Positions 7,031 to 13,828 of a stretch of DNA of 30,191 bases are shown here, piece after piece (positions within the stretch are counted from its first letter, which is position 1; every line of letters begins with the position of its first letter). The translations under genes and the position numbers were made by a program. The stretch is taken from contig CAJUEU010000021.1 of assembly GCA_910585735.1 (NCBI GenBank), positions 1 to 30,191 on the forward strand. The letters are read 5' to 3'. The stretch comes from an uncultured Oscillospiraceae bacterium (GTDB lineage Bacteria > Bacillota > Clostridia > Oscillospirales > Oscillospiraceae). The notes under the pieces are model-generated. The model made no database searches. It saw nothing but the letters and a program-made list of their open reading frames with translations, and was not told the origin of the DNA.

Positions 7031-7117
7031 GGGAGTTTTTGCAAAAATAAGTAAAATAATCGGCAACAAGGAAAGGGGATTTGAGTTATTCTAATACAAT
7101 AGGGAGGGTGAATTGTA

Positions 7118-7429
7118 TTGGAAGACTATGAAGATTTCTTTCGGCAAAGATTGACCGACTTAAGACTCCAAAAGGGGGTAAGCGAGTACCAAATGTCCAT
7201 GGCTTTGGGAAAGAGCAAAGGATATATCCAACAAATATCCTCCGGCAGGGCTTTGCCGCAGATGAAGATGTTTTTTGAGATATGCGACTATCTGGAGGTC
7301 ACACCATTGGAATTTTTTACCCCGGAGAACAGGAAGCCGAGCCTGGTCAGAGATTTGGCGAGAAAGGCACAGTCTTTGGAGCCCGAAAAGATCTCGGCGC
7401 TCATTACCCTTGTGGAGCTTTTCGGGTGA
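7118..7429 (+). CDS. Xre-type helix-turn-helix regulator
   Basis: A 103-residue protein starting with TTG at 7118, placed by the AGGGAGG site at 7101-7107. Residues ~8-65 form a Cro/C1-type HTH: RLTDLRLQKGVSEYQMSMAL, then GKSKGYIQQISSGRALP and a following helix ending at YLEVTPLEFF. The tail (LARKAQSLEPEKISALITLV) is helical and may mediate dimerisation. It is the first gene of a same-strand cluster with an ECF-like sigma factor, a membrane protein and a secreted protein, so it may control that cluster. The gap of 106 bases to the sigma gene leaves room for a separate promoter. Lower GC than the flanking genes suggests the block was acquired (inference). Confidence 0.8.
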   Translation: MEDYEDFFRQRLTDLRLQKGVSEYQMSMALGKSKGYIQQISSGRALPQMKMFFEICDYLEVTPLEFFTPENRKPSLVRDLARKAQSLEPEKISALITLVELFG

Positions 7430-7535
7430 TACTCACCCCGGCGGTCGAGGCAACATGTTTGTATTTTTTTCGCAAGCCATTGAGCGGTGGCCCATTGGCT
7501 TGCTTTTTATAATCAACAGAAAATGGAGAATGGGA

Positions 7536-8024
7536 ATGAAAAGAGAAAGAAAACCATTGTCTGCTGAGGAGCAGATCTACGCCAAGGGCCTGATCGAACA
7601 ATACGACAAGCTGATCCGCAAGGTCATTCGTACCCATCTGCACAGGGAATTCACCACGGCGGAATTTGAAGACGTGGTTCAGAATGTGTTTGAGGACATC
7701 TGCTGCCGGCTGAAGGATTTCCCGAGATACGACAGCCCGGAAGCTCTTGTTGTCACCATCGCCAAGAGAGCGGCGTGGAAGGCATACCGGGAACAGAAGA
7801 AGGAAACGCTCCCTTTGCGGGAGGACTATCCGGCCAGGGAGGAAGACCGTGGACTGGAGGATATTCTGCCGGCGAAGCTGTCCCAGCAAGACAGACAGCT
7901 TTTGATCCGAACCTACCAGAACCTTGAGACCTCCATGGAGGTGGCCGAGGACATGGGAGAAAAGCCGACCACCATCCGACAGCGGCTGAGCCGGGCACGC
8001 AAGCGGCTGGAAGAGCTTTTATAG
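7536..8024 (+). CDS. sigma-70 family (ECF-like) RNA polymerase sigma factor
   Basis: A 162-residue protein with the two-domain plan of ECF sigma factors. Region 2 lies in residues ~15-85 (EQYDKLIRKVIRTH, FEDVVQNVFEDI, then EALVVTIAKRAAWKAYREQ). Region 4 is at the end, where SMEVAEDMGEKPTTIRQRLS reads as the HTH and RARKRLEELL closes the protein. The ATG at 7536 is preferred because GGAG at 7525-7528 lies seven bases upstream; an ATG at 7530 is too close, and the frame stays open far upstream without a better site. The next gene encodes a single-pass membrane protein with a DUF4367-like tail, the usual partner arrangement for a sigma factor held by a membrane anti-sigma. Confidence 0.85.
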   Translation: MKRERKPLSAEEQIYAKGLIEQYDKLIRKVIRTHLHREFTTAEFEDVVQNVFEDICCRLKDFPRYDSPEALVVTIAKRAAWKAYREQKKETLPLREDYPAREEDRGLEDILPAKLSQQDRQLLIRTYQNLETSMEVAEDMGEKPTTIRQRLSRARKRLEELL

Positions 8025-8091
8025 CAGATCTGAATTTGGACGTCACACCCTGAGAATATTTTGGAACTACACAGATAGGAGGTTGATCAAG

Positions 8092-8970
8092 ATGTTTCAG
8101 CAGGACGGCAGCGGGAAATTGGGAGCCGATACCCATGCTAATTTGAAAGAACATCTGCATACAAAAACAGCGGAAGAGCTGGAAGAAGAACTGGACGCTA
8201 TTTTCGAACGGGAGGAGTGTGAAGGCGTAGAGGCGGACCCAAAGGTCGTTTTTGAGTATTACAAAGCGATCGAAGCATTGAAGCAAAACGAAGAGACCCA
8301 GACGCCCGGGAGCTTTCAGGAGTCCTGGGCCACATTTACCAAAAACCATCCTGACCTATTTCCGAAGGAAGAAAGAAAACCCAGAACACGTCGGCTTCCG
8401 CTGCGGCATGTGGTGGAAGCGGCGGTCCTTCTCGCTATTCTACTGGCGCTGGCGGTTTCCGCTTCAGGAGTCGACTGGCCGGATTACATCATCATGTTGG
8501 GAAAAGAGATACTTCAAATCGCGCCAAGCGAGTTGGAGTCAGGCGTTATGGAGCTGGCAGAGCCAAATGAGAATGGCTATACCTCCTTGGAGAACGCTGT
8601 GGCCGACCTTGGAACGACGCAGAATGTTCGAATCATAGATTGGGTTCCGGCAAGGTTTTCAATTCAAAGTGTTGCAGTAAGAGAATATTCGATTTATACT
8701 ATGGCATCAGCCAGGCTTACAAGTGGAGAATCTGAACTGATATTGAGAATATCATATTACTCTGATCAGGAAGAGATGCCGGATTTGGCCTGTGAAGATG
8801 ATGATGAGAAGCGTAAGATATATCCATTTAATGGGGTGGAACATGTCTTTACTGAAAACTTTGACAGGTTTCAGGCGGCATGGAAAGATGGAAATCTTCT
8901 TTATAGTATTTCGGGTGCGGTAACCCAGGAGGAAATGGAAAGGATGGTCAATTCAACTTACGGAGGTTGA
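8092..8970 (+). CDS. single-pass membrane protein, putative anti-sigma with DUF4367-like domain
   Basis: A 292-residue protein. Residues ~1-95 are acidic, helical and cytoplasmic; a membrane segment follows at ~108-125 (HVVEAAVLLAILLALAVSAS); the outer part ends in a domain with the DUF4367 pattern (GVEHVFTENFDRFQAAWKDG, then LLYSISGAVTQEEMERMV). In Clostridia such proteins typically follow an ECF-like sigma gene and are thought to hold the sigma factor at the membrane until a signal arrives. No zinc-finger anti-sigma motif (HxxxCxxC) is present. The ATG at 8092 sits nine bases after AGGAGG at 8077-8082; the earlier TTG at 8083 abuts it. The SD of the next gene lies inside the last codons of this one. 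Confidence 0.7.
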   Translation: MFQQDGSGKLGADTHANLKEHLHTKTAEELEEELDAIFEREECEGVEADPKVVFEYYKAIEALKQNEETQTPGSFQESWATFTKNHPDLFPKEERKPRTRRLPLRHVVEAAVLLAILLALAVSASGVDWPDYIIMLGKEILQIAPSELESGVMELAEPNENGYTSLENAVADLGTTQNVRIIDWVPARFSIQSVAVREYSIYTMASARLTSGESELILRISYYSDQEEMPDLACEDDDEKRKIYPFNGVEHVFTENFDRFQAAWKDGNLLYSISGAVTQEEMERMVNSTYGG

Positions 8971-8975
8971 CCACA

Positions 8976-9407
8976 ATGAAAAAAAGAATCGCTGCTTTTT
9001 TGGGCGTTATGGCCTTGGTTTTTGGGACCTTGACTTGCTTTGCGGCTGAAATGCGCGCCAGCCACTATTTTGACGGATATATCCTTGGGATGGCGGCGCG
9101 GGGAAACGGTAAAATGATTGTCCAATTTACGACAATGGGAACAGGGGTCATGGACCAAATCGGAGCGTACAGTATTCGGGTCGAGGAAGAGTTCACAGCG
9201 GGGGAATGGGTGACAAGCTTTACTGCGTATGGAGATAGCGATCCAGATACTTTTTATTCTTATGATACATATGACCACACCGGGGAGTTTACTTTCTATG
9301 GTACGCCCGGGGTCAGATACAGGGCGGTCATGGTTTCCTATGCCCGAAACAGCTCGGGCGAGGAGTATAGCCGGGAAATAACCTGCACCGCCAGAGAGTG
9401 TAAATAA
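8976..9407 (+). CDS. small secreted protein of unknown function
   Basis: A 143-residue protein with a clear signal peptide: KKR, hydrophobic core, and probable cleavage after CFAA (residues ~23-24). The mature part of ~120 residues is rich in aromatic, Gly, Ser and Thr residues with alternating patterns (FTTMGTGVMDQIGAYSIRVE; DTYDHTGEFTFYGTPGVRYR), suggesting a beta-sandwich. It resembles small secreted Bacillota proteins that I associate tentatively with DUF6147; I cannot confirm this. The GGAGG at 8962-8966 overlaps the end of the preceding gene, so the two are probably translationally coupled; the ATG at 8976 fits that site better than the TTG at 8967. It may be the output or the sensed partner of the sigma/anti-sigma pair. 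Confidence 0.7.
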   Translation: MKKRIAAFLGVMALVFGTLTCFAAEMRASHYFDGYILGMAARGNGKMIVQFTTMGTGVMDQIGAYSIRVEEEFTAGEWVTSFTAYGDSDPDTFYSYDTYDHTGEFTFYGTPGVRYRAVMVSYARNSSGEEYSREITCTARECK

Positions 9408-9419
9408 AGCGACTGAAGA

Positions 9420-9455
9420 GCCCTCCGCCGGGATGACCGGCGGAGGGCTTTTTTT
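9420..9455 (+). terminator. intrinsic terminator closing the HTH-sigma cassette
   Basis: An 11-bp GC-rich stem (9420-9430 with 9438-9448) followed by seven T. Confidence 0.92.
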
Positions 9456-9544
9456 CGGGGCATGCTGTGGAAAGGCTTTTGTCCGGCCCTCGAAAATTCC
9501 ATCGAAAACCGTCCCACGATAAAAAATAAAGCCCCGGCGGGGAC

Positions 9545-9574
9545 AGTATGAAACCAGGGGCCACGGAGAGAATA
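9545..9574 (+). promoter_or_regulatory. sigma-F-type forespore promoter for sigG
   Basis: GGAGAGAATA at 9565-9574 fits the sigma-F -10 consensus GGNRANANTW at every position, and AGTATG at 9545-9550 fits the -35 WGCATA at four of six, with a 14-base spacer. No sigma-A promoter is visible here. In B. subtilis sigG is first transcribed by sigma-F, so the match is expected. Confidence 0.6.
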
Positions 9575-9575
9575 C

Positions 9576-9595
9576 TGACATGATGATTCATGTCA
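9576..9595. repeat. 8-bp palindrome at the sigG transcription start
   Basis: TGACATGA (9576-9583) and TCATGTCA (9588-9595) flank a 4-base centre, directly before the GGAGG of sigG. The predicted start (~9581) falls inside the left arm, so it suits a DNA operator as well as an RNA hairpin. Confidence 0.5.
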
Positions 9596-9608
9596 GGAGG
9601 CTCCGGGT

Positions 9609-10379
9609 ATGCAGGGGAAGGTCGAGATCTGCGGGGTAAACACCGCAAAGCTGAAGGTACTGAAAAACGACGAGATGATGGAGCTCCTCCGAAGGACCAA
9701 GGAGGGGGACCAGGCCGCCCGGGAAAAGCTTATTGAGGGCAACCTGCGTCTGGTGCTGTCGGTGATCCAGCGGTTCGACCGCCGGGGGGAGAACGCCGAC
9801 GACCTTTTTCAGGTGGGGTGCATCGGGCTCATCAAAGCCATCGACAACTTTAACGTGGACCTGGATGTAAAATTTTCCACTTACGGCGTGCCCATGATCA
9901 TTGGAGAGATCCGCCGCTATCTCCGGGACAACAGCTCGGTGCGGGTATCTCGCTCCATGCGGGACACGGCTTACAAGGTCCTCCAGGCCAAGGAGGCCTT
10001 TATGGCCGAGCACCAGCGGGAGCCCACCATGGAGGAGATCGCCAAAATGCTGGAGCTGCGGCGGGAGGATGTGGTGATGGCCCTGGAGGCCATCACCGAC
10101 CCGGTGAGCCTCTTTGAGCCGGTGTATTCCGAGAGCGGGGATGCGGTGTGTGTTATGGACCAGGTAAAGGACGTAAAGAACACCGACGAGAACTGGCTGG
10201 ACAAGATCGCCCTCAAGGACGCGGTGGACAAGCTCCCCGAGCGGGAGAAGCGGATCCTGGCCCTCCGCTTTTTTCAGGGAAAGACCCAGATGGAGGTTTC
10301 CACCGAGGTGGGGATCTCTCAGGCCCAGGTCTCCCGGCTGGAAAAGAGCGCGTTGGAGCAGATCCGCAGAGGAATGTAA
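9609..10379 (+). CDS. sigG: RNA polymerase sporulation sigma factor sigma-G
   Basis: A 256-residue sigma factor directing late forespore transcription. The N-terminus KVEICGVNTAKLKVL is the diagnostic start of sigma-G, which helps keep it inactive with anti-sigma factors. Region 2 lies at ~35-105 (DDLFQVGCIGLIKAIDNFNV, then VKFSTYGVPMIIGEIRRYLR), region 3 around ~120-175, and region 4 HTH near the end (TQMEVSTEVGISQAQVSRLE). The ATG at 9609 has GGAGG eight bases upstream. In Bacillus sigG directly follows sigE; here an unrelated stretch of 5.7 kb with carD-like, coaX and a sigma cassette separates them. It has its own forespore-type promoter and a branched terminator. Confidence 0.97.
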   Translation: MQGKVEICGVNTAKLKVLKNDEMMELLRRTKEGDQAAREKLIEGNLRLVLSVIQRFDRRGENADDLFQVGCIGLIKAIDNFNVDLDVKFSTYGVPMIIGEIRRYLRDNSSVRVSRSMRDTAYKVLQAKEAFMAEHQREPTMEEIAKMLELRREDVVMALEAITDPVSLFEPVYSESGDAVCVMDQVKDVKNTDENWLDKIALKDAVDKLPEREKRILALRFFQGKTQMEVSTEVGISQAQVSRLEKSALEQIRRGM

Positions 10380-10453
10380 AAAAGCCGCCCATGCAGCCAA
10401 AGGGCTGCGGAGACGATTCGGCAAAGCCGAATGTCCCCCTGGGCGGCTTTTTC
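10378..10453 (+). terminator. branched intrinsic terminator of sigG
   Basis: The outer stem pairs 10381-10391 with 10440-10450 and ends in a T run. Inside are two separate hairpins, GCAGCC/GGCTGC (10393-10408) and ATTCGGC/GCCGAAT (10416-10432), giving a three-way junction, which is unusual for a terminator. Confidence 0.8.
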
Positions 10454-10474
10454 CTGAGAAGGGGATGGGAAATC

Positions 10475-10503
10475 TTGACAGAACGCCCCCTGAGAGGTAA
10501 ACT
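10475..10503 (+). promoter_or_regulatory. sigma-A promoter for murT-gatD
   Basis: TTGACA (10475-10480), 17 bases, TAAACT (10498-10503). The ~75-nt leader contains a CCGGCCTT/AAGGCCGG hairpin just before the ribosome site. Confidence 0.75.
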
Positions 10504-10584
10504 GTCCAATAGGATTAACGGTTTGTAAGGCGTACAAAAGAATTATCCGGCCTTGAAGGCCGGGACGAGGAGGAAGCAGGCTCC

Positions 10585-11913
10585 ATGAGAAAAATTCTGG
10601 CCATTGTGGTCTGTAAGCTGGTCCGTTTTGTGGGCAAGCTGGTGGGGAAGGGGAGCAGTCTTCCCGGAAAATACGCCCTGAAGCTCTGCCCGGACATTCT
10701 GAGCCGGGTCACCCTGCCGCCCTATGTGATCGCCGTCACCGGGAGCAACGGCAAGACCTCCACCGTGGAGATGACCGCCGCCATCCTCGCCGCCGCGGGG
10801 AAGGAGGTCGTCTACAACAAGGAGGGCTCCAACCAGATCGAGGGGGTCACCACCCTGATCCTGACTCACAGCACCCTTGGGGGCAAAATGCGGGGGGATG
10901 TGCTGCTGCTGGAGAGCGATGAGCGGTACGCGAAGTATTCCTTCCGCTATTTCCACCCCACCCACTTCGTCATCACCAATCTTTACCGGGATCAGCTCAC
11001 CCGGAACGGCCATCCCGAGTGGGTCTACGATGCCCTTCTGCCTGCCATCCACCCGGACACCACCCTGGTGCTCAACGCCGACGATCCCCTGGTGTCCTGC
11101 TTTGCCCGGGACCATGAGAAGGTGAAGTGGTTCGGCATGGAGGAGACTTCGGTAAGCACCCGGGAGCACCACGGGGTCTACCACGATGGGGAGCGGTGCC
11201 CGGTGTGCAAGGGGAAGATGGAGTATCGTCTTTACCACTATGAGCACATCGGCCATTACCGCTGCCCTTCCTGTGGTCACAGCCGCCAGGCTCCCGATTT
11301 TGCTGTCACTGCCCTGGACCTGAAGGAGGGGACGCTGACCATCGGTGGGGAGACTCATATTTCCTTGGCCTTTAAGAGCATTTACAATGTCTACAACATC
11401 CTGGCCGCCTGGTCGGTGTGTTCTCTGGCCGGGGTGGACAAGGACGTTATGGCCAAAACCATCAACAACTACATTCTGAAAAACGGCCGGATGGTAGGCT
11501 TTACCCTGGGGGACCACAAGGGTACCCTGCTCACCTCCAAGCATGAAAATTCCGTGGCCTACGATACCAACCTTGCCTACATCGCCGCCACCGGCAAGTC
11601 CTGCGCCGTGCTCATCATCGTGGACGCCATCAGCCGGAAGTATTTTACCGGGGAGACCAGCTGGCTCTGGGACATCGACTTTGAGAAGCTCAACGCCCCC
11701 CATATCGGTCAGGTGATGCTCTGCGGCAAATACTGCAACGACCTGATGCTCCGCTTCCGCTATACCGGGATCCCCCCGGAGAACCTCTGGTACGGGGAAA
11801 GCGTGGGGGAGGCGGTCCGGCGGCTGAAGGAAAACGGGGACGAGGACGTGTACGTGGTCACCTGCTTCTCGGACCGGGATAAGCTGCTGGACCTGGTCAA
11901 GCGGGATTCCTGA
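10585..11913 (+). CDS. murT: lipid II isoglutaminyl synthase, Mur ligase subunit MurT
   Basis: A 442-residue Mur-ligase-like ATPase. With GatD it amidates the alpha-carboxyl of D-glutamate in the stem peptide of lipid II on the cytoplasmic side of the membrane. Visible parts: P-loop TGSNGKT around residue 53; a Cys4 ribbon inserted in the central domain (C205, C208, C227, C230), a hallmark of MurT; and a C-terminal domain with SWLWDIDFE, whose aspartate (D363) corresponds to the one reported to complete the GatD active site in Staphylococcus aureus. The start is placed by AGGAGG at 10568-10573. gatD follows after 14 bases, so the pair is one operon. Length and motifs are normal for the family. 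Confidence 0.93.
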   Translation: MRKILAIVVCKLVRFVGKLVGKGSSLPGKYALKLCPDILSRVTLPPYVIAVTGSNGKTSTVEMTAAILAAAGKEVVYNKEGSNQIEGVTTLILTHSTLGGKMRGDVLLLESDERYAKYSFRYFHPTHFVITNLYRDQLTRNGHPEWVYDALLPAIHPDTTLVLNADDPLVSCFARDHEKVKWFGMEETSVSTREHHGVYHDGERCPVCKGKMEYRLYHYEHIGHYRCPSCGHSRQAPDFAVTALDLKEGTLTIGGETHISLAFKSIYNVYNILAAWSVCSLAGVDKDVMAKTINNYILKNGRMVGFTLGDHKGTLLTSKHENSVAYDTNLAYIAATGKSCAVLIIVDAISRKYFTGETSWLWDIDFEKLNAPHIGQVMLCGKYCNDLMLRFRYTGIPPENLWYGESVGEAVRRLKENGDEDVYVVTCFSDRDKLLDLVKRDS

Positions 11914-11927
11914 GAGGAGGGGAAGGT

Positions 11928-12656
11928 ATGGAGCTGAACATTCTGCATTTGTGCCCCAGCCTGATGGGGCTTTATGGGGAGTACGCCAACCTGACCTTGC
12001 TCAAAGAAAAGCTGGAGCTTCTGGGGGTGGCGGTGAATCGGAAAACCGCCGGGCCTGAGGAGACTCCCGGCTTTGAGAGCGCCGACTTTATCTACATGGG
12101 GGCGGGCACCGAGCGGAGCCAAAAGGCGGCCCTTGCCGCTCTGCTGCCCCACCGGGAGGCCCTGAAAGGGGCCCTGGACCGGGGGGCGGTGGTGCTGTTC
12201 ACCGGGAACGCCATGGAGCTCCTTGGCGCGGCTGTCACCGACGCCGCCGGAAAGACCTGGGAGGGCCTGGGCCTGGCCGGATTTACCACCACTGAGACCG
12301 ACAAACGCGTCCCCGGGGACGTGATCGCCATGCCCTCTCTCTGGGAGGCTCCCGTGGTGGGCTTTATGAACAAGTGCTCGGTGACAGCGGGGGTGGAAAG
12401 CCCCCTGTTCCCCAGCCTGACTCTGGGCTTCGGCAACGAGAGGGAGCTGGGCGCCGAGGGGTATGTGGACGGGAACCTGTTTGCCACTCACCTCACTGGC
12501 CCGGTGCTGGTGAAAAACCCGGACTTTCTGGACGTTCTGGTCCGCCGCGTTTTCCAATGTAAGGGCTGGACATGCCCCGACCAGCTCCCGGACATTCCCT
12601 ACCAGCGGGAGGCCTATGCGGTGACGCTCAGGGAGCTTCGGGCGCCGGGGAAGTAA
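11928..12656 (+). CDS. gatD: lipid II isoglutaminyl synthase, GatD-like subunit lacking the expected Cys nucleophile
   Basis: A 242-residue class I glutamine amidotransferase-like protein, partner of MurT. In S. aureus GatD the catalytic dyad is Cys94 in an ICGGYQ elbow plus His189. Here the equivalent strand-turn reads VLFTGNAMELLG (T92-G93-N94): the position of the cysteine is glycine. The histidine segment is kept (THLTGPVLVKNP, His188). The other cysteines (residue 9, one in NKCS, two near the C-terminus) do not sit in a nucleophile elbow. So either glutamine is not hydrolysed in the usual way, ammonia is used directly, or the protein has another role. A strong AGGAGG precedes the ATG. 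It belongs to the MurT/GatD family by context and by the His motif; activity is uncertain. Confidence 0.85.
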   Translation: MELNILHLCPSLMGLYGEYANLTLLKEKLELLGVAVNRKTAGPEETPGFESADFIYMGAGTERSQKAALAALLPHREALKGALDRGAVVLFTGNAMELLGAAVTDAAGKTWEGLGLAGFTTTETDKRVPGDVIAMPSLWEAPVVGFMNKCSVTAGVESPLFPSLTLGFGNERELGAEGYVDGNLFATHLTGPVLVKNPDFLDVLVRRVFQCKGWTCPDQLPDIPYQREAYAVTLRELRAPGK

Positions 12657-12660
12657 ATTA

Positions 12661-12823
12661 AGAACCTGTATTCACAATCTCAAACGACCGTCTGGACGGG
12701 CCTTTAGCCGCCTTGCGGCGTTAAAAAATCTTGAAATCCACAAAGGATTCCTGTGATTTTTTGCCTTGCAGGGCGGCAAAATTCCTCGTCCATCCAGCAT
12801 TTTCAATTATGAATACAGGTTCT
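12661..12823. mobile_element. 163-bp MITE-like palindromic element
   Basis: AGAACCTGTATTCACAAT at 12661-12678 is mirrored by its inverted copy at 12806-12823 with one mismatch. Interior arms also match imperfectly: 12703-12730 (GCCGCCTTGCGGCG then a poly-A tract and TC) against 12755-12780. The whole element can fold into one long hairpin with an apex near 12740. It has no coding capacity. Terminal inverted repeats plus small size fit a miniature inverted-repeat element; no clear target duplication is seen. Confidence 0.65.
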
Positions 12824-12824
12824 A

Positions 12825-12860
12825 AAAAAACGCCGCAGACCCCGGTCTGCGGCGTTTTTT
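12825..12860. terminator. bidirectional terminator between gatD and the minus-strand sigma pair
   Basis: A perfect 16-bp stem (12825-12840 with 12845-12860) with A6 and T6 ends and a 4-base loop. It can serve gatD through the palindromic element on one side and the gene at 12884 on the other. Confidence 0.9.
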
Positions 12861-12883
12861 ATGGGAAGAAAAGAGGGGGAAGC

Positions 12884-13186
12884 CTACATCCCGAACCGAT
12901 GGACGGCCCACCAGACAAGCCCGCCCAGCAGGAGCAGAGGGATGGCCCGCCGCAGAAGCACGGCCAGGGTGGTACCAAATCTGCGAAGCATATTTTGATA
13001 AGGAGAGCGGCGGATGGCTTTGATGCACCGTTTGCTGATGTCTACAGGGACGGCGGCCTCGGGGTCCTGAAGAAGCCGCTGGTTTTCCTCGGAGAGCCGC
13101 TGTCCCTCGGCCTCCATGTTTTGTTCCAGAATGAGGGCCAAAAGGGCGTCCTCATAGTTCTCCTGCAGTTGTTCCCGTTTGTCCAT
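12884..13186 (-). CDS. small single-pass membrane protein, possible anti-sigma partner
   Basis: A 100-residue protein. Residues 1-~70 are charged and helical (QLQENYEDALLALILEQNME; RLSEENQRLLQD), and a single membrane segment lies at ~76-95 (AVLLRRAIPLLLLGGLVWWA). Its start overlaps the end of the upstream ECF sigma gene by 35 bases and has a good AGGAGG site, so the two are cotranscribed and probably coupled. This is the layout of a sigma factor with a membrane-bound regulator. The protein has no recognised anti-sigma domain and almost no outer part, so how it would sense a signal is unclear. Function is inferred from context only. Confidence 0.65.
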   Translation of the reverse strand: MDKREQLQENYEDALLALILEQNMEAEGQRLSEENQRLLQDPEAAVPVDISKRCIKAIRRSPYQNMLRRFGTTLAVLLRRAIPLLLLGGLVWWAVHRFGM

Positions 13187-13745
13187 GGGGTCCTCCCTCC
13201 TGTTCCTTGAGAATGTGCAGTGCCCGGCGGCGGGCCCGGGTGAGCTTCATGCGGATGCTTTCAGGCTTGCAGTCCAGCCGAAGGGCCAGGTCACGGTCGG
13301 AAAAGCCGAAGATGTACTTCCACTCCAAGAGGAGCTGGTCGGTGGGGGAGAGCTTCTGCCAGACCGCGGAAAGCTGTTCCTTTCGGCTCAGGATGAGAAA
13401 GGAATCCTCCGGGGAGATGGGGGCAAGGAACTTCCCGGTCTCCTCGTCGTCCAGGGAAAGGCGCTGCTCCTGGGAGCCGCCTTGCTTGCGGAGAAAGTCG
13501 ATGGCGGCGTTGCGCACTGTGGTGACGATATAGGAGGGGAGGGCCTTTTTGGCTACGGCCCGCACGGTTTTGGCGCTGCGAAGCAGGTCGTAGAGGCTTT
13601 CCTGGACCACGTCCTCCCGGTCGGAGGGGTTGGACAGGTACCGCCCGGCGGTGGCGAACATGAGCCGGTGGTAGGTATCGTAGAGCCAGACGATGTATTC
13701 CGAGTCACTGGCTTCCTCCGGGATGACGGCGAACAGGCCAAACAC
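13152..13745 (-). CDS. ECF-type RNA polymerase sigma factor
   Basis: A 197-residue sigma-70 family protein. Region 2: LYDTYHRLMFATAGRYLSNP, DREDVVQESLYDLLRS and YIVTTVRNAAIDFLRKQ (residues ~22-115). Region 4: KLSPTDQLLLEWKYIFGFSD then LALRLDCKPESIRMKLTRAR (residues ~130-180), including the HTH. The start is taken as GTG at 13743-13745, with GGGAG about eight bases upstream; no better ATG is in frame. The last ~15 residues (Gly/Thr-rich) are an artefact-like tail caused by the overlap with the next gene. Its targets and signal are unknown. No convincing sigma-A promoter was found upstream, so autoregulated transcription is possible. Confidence 0.85.
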   Translation of the reverse strand: MFGLFAVIPEEASDSEYIVWLYDTYHRLMFATAGRYLSNPSDREDVVQESLYDLLRSAKTVRAVAKKALPSYIVTTVRNAAIDFLRKQGGSQEQRLSLDDEETGKFLAPISPEDSFLILSRKEQLSAVWQKLSPTDQLLLEWKYIFGFSDRDLALRLDCKPESIRMKLTRARRRALHILKEQEGGPHGQTGTTAGEL

Positions 13746-13828
13746 CCGATCATCTCCCTCTTATGGATTTCTTTTCTATGATATATGACGGGGAAAGGGC
13801 GGTGGGCGCAACAAGGGGACCGGCTTTT

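Noticed and set aside
9576..9595. sigG palindrome as a simple ribosome-site-blocking hairpin
   Set aside because: With the sigma-F-type promoter the transcript would start inside the left arm, so a full hairpin may not form; kept only as a possible operator or start-site element.
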